Origin: Ligilactobacillus cholophilus
GTDB taxonomy: Bacteria > Bacillota > Bacilli > Lactobacillales > Lactobacillaceae
DNA length: 64,000 nucleotides
Assembly (NCBI RefSeq): GCF_030389495.1
Contig: NZ_CP127832.1
Span: forward strand, 372,001-436,000
Reading direction: 5' to 3'
The notes beneath the pieces were generated by a model. That model saw nothing but the letters and a program-made list of their open reading frames with translations, did no database searches and had not been told where the DNA came from. Shown here one piece after another: positions 59,146-64,000 of the stretch. The first letter of the stretch is position 1. Each line of letters opens with the position of its first letter. Both the position numbers and the translations under genes were made by a program.

Positions 59146-59871
59146 TTAAATAAAAATTTTAATGAAATGATAAATTCCAGCAAATATCATGACTGTATAT
59201 GCTAAACGACGAACAATTTTCATTGATATTTTTTGAGTAAAATGGATTCCGATACTAGTAGCAACTAAGCAACAGATAATTGAGATTGATAAGGGAGCTA
59301 TTAATGAGGAAGTAAGATTACCACAAAAAATATTATTTAAGATCACATTAACGGTAGTAATTAAAAAGTATAGTTGAAGGGTTGCTTGGTATTCTATTGG
59401 ACTTTTAATTATAGAATCAAAATATGCAACCATTGGAGGTCCTCCGATAGCAAACATGCCATCCATGAATCCACCAAAAGATCCGGCTAGGAATCCATTG
59501 AAAATACTTTCTTTAAGATGGATTCGATTTGCAATAAAAATCATATAAAAAGCAAGACTGCAAAGGAAGATTCCAAGGATTAAATCCATAACAGCTGAAC
59601 TTAAATTAAGCATTAGGTGTACACCGATGCTACCAAATATAATGGCAGCAATTCCAGGTGTGATAACTAATTTGAAGTTAATGTGTTTTCTAAATTTTAT
59701 TATTGTAAAAAGTTGTAAACAAAAAACAGTTATCAAAGTTAAAATATTTGCTTCCTTATATGGAAGGAATAGTGGAAGTAGAGCCATTGAAAAGATTCCA
59801 AAGCCAAATCCACTTGTACTTTGGATTATCGCGGCAATAAATACGACTATTCCTAAAAGGAGATAAGTCAT
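59146..59871 (-). CDS. TauE/SafE family (sulfite exporter-like) membrane protein
   Basis: A 241-aa protein with about seven to eight membrane helices, beginning MTYLLLGIVVFIAAIIQSTSGFGFGI, and with GGFMDGMFAIGGPPMVAY in the second half. These paired STSGFGFG and IGGPP repeats are the mark of the TauE/SafE (DUF81) family, anion or organosulfur exporters whose substrates are mostly unknown. The start at 59871 is chosen because AGGA precedes it and a promoter-like element begins its transcript near 59899, downstream of the longer in-frame start. It is convergent with dnaJ and divergent from clpB. Confidence 0.85.
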   Translation of the reverse strand: MTYLLLGIVVFIAAIIQSTSGFGFGIFSMALLPLFLPYKEANILTLITVFCLQLFTIIKFRKHINFKLVITPGIAAIIFGSIGVHLMLNLSSAVMDLILGIFLCSLAFYMIFIANRIHLKESIFNGFLAGSFGGFMDGMFAIGGPPMVAYFDSIIKSPIEYQATLQLYFLITTVNVILNNIFCGNLTSSLIAPLSISIICCLVATSIGIHFTQKISMKIVRRLAYTVMIFAGIYHFIKIFI

Positions 59872-59905
59872 AAAAACACGTCCTAACTTTAAATAATATT
59901 TGTAA

Positions 59906-59914
59906 ATTATAGCA
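59906..59914 (-). promoter_or_regulatory. Extended -10 promoter of the TauE-like gene
   Basis: On the minus strand TGCTATAAT (-10 at 59911-59906). A weak -35 TTAAAC (59934-59929) is 17 bp away. It lies 35 bp before the gene. Confidence 0.45.
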
Positions 59915-59983
59915 TACAATCTGAATCAGTTTAAATAAAAAAATAAAAAGTTACTTTAACCATTATGAATAGGAGTGATTTAT

Positions 59984-62578
59984 ATGAATAATGATCAATT
60001 AACGCAAGCAGTTCAAGATGCGATTGCTGAGGCGCAACAAATTGCGATAACACGACATCAACAAGAGATCGACGTACCTCATTTGTTTAAATTTTTAGTA
60101 CAACCAAATGAACTTGGTGAAGAGATTTATCAAAAAGCTGGGTTAGATATAAATGCAATTAATAAAGAATTAGATAATGAAATTGATCATATTTCATCAA
60201 TTGAGGGAAATGTTCAATATGGACAAACATTAAGTCAGAATCTATTTCAATTGCTACAACAAGCTGACACTTTAAGAAAAGAAATGAATGATGATTTTGT
60301 TGCTGTTGATACGGTAATTTTAGCGTTGATGAAATTGCAATATAATCCATTTAAACTTTTCTTGGAAAAGCAAGGTGCAACTTATAATAAGTTAGTTGAA
60401 ATTGTAAAAAGTTTACGAGGAGGTAGCCGAGTGACAAGTAAGAATCAAGAAGAACAATACCAAGCTTTAGAGAAATATGGTGTTGATTTAGTAGCAGAAG
60501 CTGTTAAGGGAAAACAAGATCCAATTATTGGTCGTGATGATGAAATTCGCGATGTTATTCGTATATTGTCTAGAAAGAGTAAGAATAATCCAGTATTAAT
60601 TGGAGAACCTGGTGTAGGTAAGACTGCTATTGTTGAAGGATTAGCACAACGAATTGCTAAAAAGGATGTTCCTGAAAATTTACGTGATAAAACAATTTTC
60701 TCTTTAGATATGGGCTCATTAATTGCTGGTGCGAAGTATCGTGGAGAATTTGAAGAACGGTTAAAAGCAGTTTTAAAACAAGTTCAAAAAAGCGAAGGTA
60801 AAATTATATTATTTATTGATGAAATTCACAATATTGTTGGCGCAGGAAAAACAGAGGGAAGTATGGATGCAGGTAATTTATTAAAACCAATGCTTGCTCG
60901 TGGAGAACTTCACTTGATTGGTGCAACAACTTTAGATGAATATCGTGAATATGTTGAAAAAGATAAGGCATTAGAACGTCGATTCCAAAAGGTTTTAGTT
61001 AAGGAACCAACTGTTGAAGATACAATTTCAATTTTACGTGGCTTGAAAGAACGTTATGAAATTCATCATGGAGTAAGAATTCATGATAATGCTTTAGTCG
61101 CTGCAGCAACTTTATCTAATCGTTATATTACAGATCGTTTCTTACCAGATAAGGCAATTGATTTGGTTGATGAAGCTTGTGCGGAAATTCAAGTTGAAAT
61201 GAATTCAATGCCAACAGAACTTGATCAAAGCAATCGTCAATTAATGAGATTACAAGTTGAAGAAGCAGCATTGAAAAAAGAAACAGATGCTGCATCTCAA
61301 AAACGTTTGAAAGAATTGCAAAAAGAACTTGCAGATACAAAGGAAAAAGTTAATAAGCTTAAATTGAAGTGGGAAAACGAAAAGAATGACATTCAAAAGG
61401 TCAGTGATAAAAAAGCAGAATTAGATAAAGCTAAACATGATTTAGAGAATGCAGAAAGCAACTATGATTTAGAAAAAGCTGCAAAATTGCAACATGCAAC
61501 AATTCCTCAATTGCAAAAACAACTTAAAGAACTTGAAGAATCTGAACGTCCAAGCGAATGGATGGTAGAAGAATCTGTAACTGAAAATGAAATTGCGGAA
61601 GTTGTTAGCCGACAAACAGGAATCCCAGTTGCTAAATTAGTGCAGGGAGAACGTGAAAAATTATTACATTTGGCTGATACGCTTCATAAGCGTGTAATTG
61701 GTCAAGATGAAGCTGTAGATGCTGTTGCAAATGCAGTTTTAAGATCACGTGCCGGATTACAAGATCCATCTAAACCATTAGGATCATTTATGTTTTTAGG
61801 ACCAACTGGTGTAGGTAAAACAGAATTAGCAAAGGCATTGGCAGATGATTTATTCGATTCAGAAAAACATATGATTCGAATTGATATGAGTGAATACATG
61901 GAAAAAGCATCAGTCTCACGGTTAGTGGGGGCTGCTCCAGGATATGTTGGTTATGAAGAAGGAGGCCAATTAACTGAAGCTGTTCGCCGGAATCCTTACA
62001 CAATTGTGTTATTTGATGAAATTGAAAAAGCACATCCAGATGTCTTTAATATTCTTCTTCAAGTGTTAGATGATGGTCGTTTAACAGATGGACAAGGAAG
62101 AACTGTTGATTTTAAGAATACGATTTTGATTATGACATCAAACTTGGGTTCAGAAATCTTACTTGATAGCTCAGAAAGTGATGGCAAGATTTCAGATGAA
62201 ACTAAGGAAAAGGTCATGAAGTTAGCACAAAGTCATTTTAAACCTGAATTTTTAAACAGAATTGATGACATCATTATGTTTAGTCCACTTACATTGAGTG
62301 TTATTGAAAAGATTGTTGATAAATTTATTGATCAACTTTCATCACGACTTAAATCACAAGAAATTGAATTATCAATTGATGATAAAGCAAAAGAATTTAT
62401 TGCTAAAGAAGGATATGATCCAGCATATGGTGCTCGTCCATTGCAACGGTTTATTACAACTAACATTGAGACTCCATTGGCTAAGGAGATTATTGCGGGT
62501 AAAGTTCAGCCTAATTCAAAGGTTATGATTTCATTAGATGATGATGAAAGCGGTATTATTTTCAAAATTTGTAAATAA
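59984..62578 (+). CDS. clpB: ATP-dependent disaggregase ClpB
   Basis: ClpB threads aggregated proteins for refolding with DnaK/DnaJ, encoded just upstream. The N-terminal Clp_N domain (1-145), first AAA+ module (Walker A GEPGVGKT, 207-214), a coiled-coil M domain (about 400-530) and second AAA+ module ([14 protein letters not shown]) are complete. The length is 864 aa. The ATG at 59984 follows AGGAG; an in-frame GTG at 59975 lies on that site. No CtsR box or CIRCE was recognised in the 110-bp upstream region. It is the last clear housekeeping gene before the accessory segment. Confidence 0.97.
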   Translation: MNNDQLTQAVQDAIAEAQQIAITRHQQEIDVPHLFKFLVQPNELGEEIYQKAGLDINAINKELDNEIDHISSIEGNVQYGQTLSQNLFQLLQQADTLRKEMNDDFVAVDTVILALMKLQYNPFKLFLEKQGATYNKLVEIVKSLRGGSRVTSKNQEEQYQALEKYGVDLVAEAVKGKQDPIIGRDDEIRDVIRILSRKSKNNPVLIGEPGVGKTAIVEGLAQRIAKKDVPENLRDKTIFSLDMGSLIAGAKYRGEFEERLKAVLKQVQKSEGKIILFIDEIHNIVGAGKTEGSMDAGNLLKPMLARGELHLIGATTLDEYREYVEKDKALERRFQKVLVKEPTVEDTISILRGLKERYEIHHGVRIHDNALVAAATLSNRYITDRFLPDKAIDLVDEACAEIQVEMNSMPTELDQSNRQLMRLQVEEAALKKETDAASQKRLKELQKELADTKEKVNKLKLKWENEKNDIQKVSDKKAELDKAKHDLENAESNYDLEKAAKLQHATIPQLQKQLKELEESERPSEWMVEESVTENEIAEVVSRQTGIPVAKLVQGEREKLLHLADTLHKRVIGQDEAVDAVANAVLRSRAGLQDPSKPLGSFMFLGPTGVGKTELAKALADDLFDSEKHMIRIDMSEYMEKASVSRLVGAAPGYVGYEEGGQLTEAVRRNPYTIVLFDEIEKAHPDVFNILLQVLDDGRLTDGQGRTVDFKNTILIMTSNLGSEILLDSSESDGKISDETKEKVMKLAQSHFKPEFLNRIDDIIMFSPLTLSVIEKIVDKFIDQLSSRLKSQEIELSIDDKAKEFIAKEGYDPAYGARPLQRFITTNIETPLAKEIIAGKVQPNSKVMISLDDDESGIIFKICK

Positions 62579-62655
62579 AAAAGTACTAAATTTACAAATT
62601 TTTTAGAGCATTCTAATAGAACTATAAAGAAAAAGTTATCATAATTAGATTTATA

Positions 62656-62686
62656 AGGATAGGTATTTAATAACCTATCTTTTTTT
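62656..62686 (+). terminator. Intrinsic terminator after clpB
   Basis: GATAGGT (62658-62664) pairs with ACCTATC (62673-62679), followed by seven or more T. It marks the end of the clpB unit. Confidence 0.85.
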
Positions 62687-62694
62687 GTTATAAT
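62687..62694 (+). promoter_or_regulatory. Extended -10 promoter of the small RHH-like gene
   Basis: The terminator's T run is followed at once by TGtTATAAT (-10 at 62689-62694). A weak -35 (TTTAAT, 62666-62671) is 17 bp upstream and inside the terminator loop. Confidence 0.4.
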
Positions 62695-62733
62695 TAGATG
62701 AATAAATGACCTAAAGAAAGGAGAGTTATTTAT

Positions 62734-62928
62734 ATGGCAACTTATAAACAAATTAAATTAAGACCAGATAAATTTAAAATGCTTAAATATCTATCAATAA
62801 CAGAGGGTAAAAATATGACTGATTTACTTGATGAATTGCTTGAGATAGGTTTTGAAACAAAATACAAAGGTGTGTCTATTGGGGAAATTGTAAACAAAGA
62901 TATTCAAAATAATAGAGATAAGTTTTAA
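62734..62928 (+). CDS. Small ribbon-helix-helix-like protein
   Basis: A 64-aa basic protein beginning MATYKQIKLRPDKFKMLKYLSI, then EGKNMTDLLDELLEIGFE. The pattern of a short beta strand of alternating residues followed by two helices with a TDLLDELLE-type second helix resembles the ribbon-helix-helix (CopG/Arc) fold of plasmid copy-control proteins and antitoxins; the family itself was not recognised with certainty. The ribosome binding site is AAAGGAGAG. No toxin partner lies next to it. It immediately precedes the candidate non-coding RNA, so it may be its regulator or simply a plasmid- or phage-type neighbour. Confidence 0.6.
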   Translation: MATYKQIKLRPDKFKMLKYLSITEGKNMTDLLDELLEIGFETKYKGVSIGEIVNKDIQNNRDKF

Positions 62929-62935
62929 TTTTTAC

Positions 62936-62964
62936 TTGCATTAAAAATAATATGATATTATAAT
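62936..62964 (+). promoter_or_regulatory. Sigma-A promoter of the candidate long non-coding RNA
   Basis: TTGCAT (62936-62941), exactly 17 bp and TATAAT (62959-62964), which predicts a start near 62971. No credible ORF follows for over 700 bp. Confidence 0.65.
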
Positions 62965-63009
62965 ACTTAATAAGATGATTATTCATCATAATTAAATAAA
63001 GAGATAAAT

Positions 63010-63101
63010 AAAAAAGCCTTCCCGGTACTGCAATACCGAAAAAGCCAATAGTTTCATAGGTTTGTATAATAAAGAAACTAAGTTTATTATAAGGCTTTTT
63101 T
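63010..63101. repeat. 92-bp palindromic element with terminator-like ends
   Basis: AAAAAAGCCTT (63010-63020) and AAGGCTTTTTT (63091-63101) are perfect terminal inverted repeats. Inside are the hairpins CGGTA/TACCG and TATAATAAA/TTTATTATA, plus a GTTTC/GAAAC pairing that competes with the latter. Both strands would end in a T run. It is either the first domain of the non-coding RNA, a bidirectional terminator, or a small repeat element. Confidence 0.6.
63057..63078 (+). repeat. Direct repeat, copy 1
   Basis: A 22-bp copy (TAGGTT-TG-TATAATAAAGAAAC) that recurs with one gap and one change at 63655-63675. Confidence 0.75.
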
Positions 63102-63540
63102 AGTGGTTTGACAAGCCTTAATTATCGTCTAAGGGTTGCTACCTTTCAACTAGTCCTTAAAATAGCACGTGAGACCTAACAGAGAAGGTCTTGTAGTTAG
63201 CAGGGTTTAAATACCTTATCTGTGTAATAATGATAAAAAACTTGGGTGGAAGACCATGTTATTAATTTAACGGAATCATTAAAAGCCTATGTTCCTTTTG
63301 TCCATTTCACGAGTTGGGACGATAAACCATAACTCTAGGAACGGGTTGCTCTAGGGGTGGTTGCGAGCTATAAATTTTAGTGTTGGTTGCATTTATTGAA
63401 ATTATTATGTAGTTTGAATAAATGTAATCAAAGACAAACAAAAAAGCATAAACTTTTTTTCTTTTCTCTTTTTCTAGGGGAAAAGACTAAAAAAAAAAAG
63501 CTACGCTACCACGTATCACAATCAGTACTAGATATATAAA

Positions 63541-63576
63541 TAGAGTTACTTATTAATAGTAATTCTATTTTTTTTT
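63541..63576 (+). terminator. Intrinsic terminator closing the non-coding segment
   Basis: TAGAGTTACT pairs with AGTAATTCTA (one G-U pair) across a 7-nt loop, followed by nine T. A weaker A/T-only hairpin, AAAAAAG/CTTTTTT (63440-63460), lies upstream and may be an earlier stop. Confidence 0.75.
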
Positions 63577-63654
63577 AAGTCTATAAATATTAAATAATAA
63601 TAAAGATGAAAAAATGACTAGACTATTAGTCATTTTAGTGTATAATAATAAATG

Positions 63655-63675
63655 TAGGTTATATAATAAAGAAAC
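63655..63675 (+). repeat. Direct repeat, copy 2
   Basis: A 21-bp near-copy (TAGGTT-A-TATAATAAAGAAAC) of 63057-63078, just before the ribosome binding site of the small membrane protein gene. Confidence 0.75.
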
Positions 63676-63688
63676 GAGGTATTTTATA

Positions 63689-63868
63689 ATGTTAAAATGT
63701 TCAGATATTGAGTTATTACTACTATTTAGTATTGTATTAAGTGGCTTGTTGGGAAATGTACAACTTACAACATGGTTGATATTATCATTCCTAGTATTGG
63801 TAATTGTACATATGTTACTAAATAATGAATATGCTGAAAGAATTGCAAACTTTATTTTTAAAGACTAG
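63689..63868 (+). CDS. Small membrane protein of unknown function
   Basis: A 59-aa protein with two hydrophobic stretches (ELLLLFSIVLSGLLG, about 7-21; TWLILSFLVLVIVHMLL, about 27-43) and a short charged tail ending FIFKD. The family is not recognised. The ATG at 63689 follows AACGAGG; a longer in-frame ORF from 63614 would run through a hairpin (ATGACTA/TAGTCAT) and a TATAAT and is not preferred. The lengths and arrangement are like small phage (holin-like) or plasmid membrane proteins, but no such function can be claimed. Confidence 0.55.
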   Translation: MLKCSDIELLLLFSIVLSGLLGNVQLTTWLILSFLVLVIVHMLLNNEYAERIANFIFKD

Positions 63869-63891
63869 GAGAGGTTATAGAATAATTTATT

Positions 63892-64000
63892 ATGGTAAAA
63901 AAGTATGAAAAACGAAAAGAATTAGTAGACATTGTACAATACATTGCAAATGAATTTATTTTTTATTATGTTAAGGACACTGGAGAGAATCCACCTAAAA
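63892..64000 (+). CDS. Truncated ORF at window edge, unknown
   Basis: An ORF starting at ATG 63892 (MVKKYEKRKELVDIVQYIAN..) runs open for 36 codons to the end of the window, rich in Lys and Tyr. AGGAGAGG lies about 18 bp upstream, further than usual. It follows the small membrane protein gene by 23 bp and is likely co-transcribed. The family cannot be judged from 36 residues. Confidence 0.45.
   Translation, partial: MVKKYEKRKELVDIVQYIANEFIFYYVKDTGENPPK

Larger units (their letters stand above)
62971..63576 (+). ncRNA. Candidate long structured non-coding RNA
   Basis: About 600 bp without a credible ORF, higher in GC in its middle than the intergenic regions around it, and full of short inverted repeats. 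Examples are GATGA/TCATC (62974-62988), CGGTA/TACCG (63023-63038), TATAATAAA/TTTATTATA (63065-63091), GACCT/AGGTC (63173-63190), AACtTGG/CCAtGTT (63239-63260), GTTCC/GGAAC (63291-63342) enclosing GTCC/GGAC and GAGTT/AACTC, and GCTC/GAGC (63348-63368). It begins at a good promoter. It may end at a weak hairpin (63440-63460) or the terminator at 63541-63576, giving about 490 or 605 nt. Large ornate RNAs of this size (ROOL, GOLLD, and an abundant megaplasmid lncRNA of L. salivarius) are known in lactobacilli. Kinship is an inference, not a sequence match. Confidence 0.45.

Noticed and set aside
62992-63057. Minus-strand 21-codon hydrophobic peptide (starts MKLLAFSVLQ) suggestive of a type I toxin
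   Set aside because: It has no ribosome binding site, lies wholly in the palindromic element and does not resemble Fst/Lpt toxins.
63341-63370. GGGGTGGTTGCGAG resembles the T-box motif GGGTGGTACCGCG
   Set aside because: The core UGGNACC is not matched, no terminator/antiterminator pair follows, and no aminoacyl-tRNA synthetase or amino-acid gene lies downstream.
62971-63480. Possible RNase P RNA, tmRNA, SRP RNA or 6S RNA
   Set aside because: None of the conserved sequence blocks of these RNAs that I know (for example the type B RNase P GAGGAAAGUCC block or a 3' tRNA-like ACCA end) is present.
62971-63576. Group I or group II intron
   Set aside because: No domain V-like GAGC..GUUC hairpin, no group I core sequences and no intron-encoded protein were seen.

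Overview
The window is chromosomal DNA of a low-GC Gram-positive bacterium (Bacillota), almost certainly a member of the Lactobacillaceae. The evidence is the A/T-rich codon use, strong purine-rich ribosome binding sites, frequent TTG/GTG starts, PolC-type DNA polymerase, CIRCE/HrcA control of heat-shock genes, and long runs of housekeeping genes in the order typical of lactobacilli. The very low GC would fit a Ligilactobacillus such as L. salivarius or a relative, but the genus cannot be fixed from the sequence alone.

Layout. (1) 1-12.2 kb: the 3' end of glnA, then the coenzyme/translation/cell-wall-signalling cluster gmk-rpoZ-coaBC-priA-fmt-rsmB-stp-pknB-rsgA-rpe-thiN, closed by a bidirectional terminator against the minus-strand rpmB. 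(2) 12.4-28 kb: an Asp23/Gls24-family gene with fakA, recG, plsX-acpP, rnc-smc-ftsY-ylxM-ffh (SRP targeting and chromosome organisation), and rpsP-khpA-rimM-trmD-rplS. (3) 28-34.3 kb: the pyruvate dehydrogenase operon pdhABCD followed by a lipoate-protein ligase, probably the enzyme that lipoylates PdhC. (4) 34.3-45 kb: pyrH-frr-uppS-cdsA-rseP-proS-polC. (5) 45-47.3 kb: two genes that interrupt the usual polC/rimP junction, a small unknown protein with its own promoter and terminator and a large multi-spanning membrane protein. (6) 47.3-54.2 kb: rimP-nusA-ylxR-ylxQ-infB-rbfA-truB-ribF. (7) 54.2-62.6 kb: hrcA-grpE-dnaK-dnaJ behind a perfect-armed CIRCE and a second degenerate one, a minus-strand TauE/SafE-type exporter, and clpB. 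(8) 62.6-64 kb: a change in character, with a small ribbon-helix-helix-like protein, about 600 bp of non-coding but highly self-complementary DNA behind a good promoter, a small membrane protein and a truncated ORF. This looks like the edge of a plasmid-, phage- or island-derived segment.

The best candidate for something unusual is that last stretch. It has a sigma-A type promoter (62936-62964), no ORF of credible quality, many nested inverted repeats and closing intrinsic terminators, as expected for a long structured non-coding RNA. Its size and setting recall large ornate RNAs known from lactobacilli and their megaplasmids or phages (ROOL/GOLLD class), but identity cannot be established here. 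Secondary points are a Fur-like box at the asp23-fakA promoter, paired CIRCE elements, short leaders ending in terminators before pdhA, polC and rimP, a probable ATA or ATT start for priA, and an in-frame hexanucleotide repeat in ftsY. No tRNA, rRNA, CRISPR array or insertion-sequence transposase was recognised.
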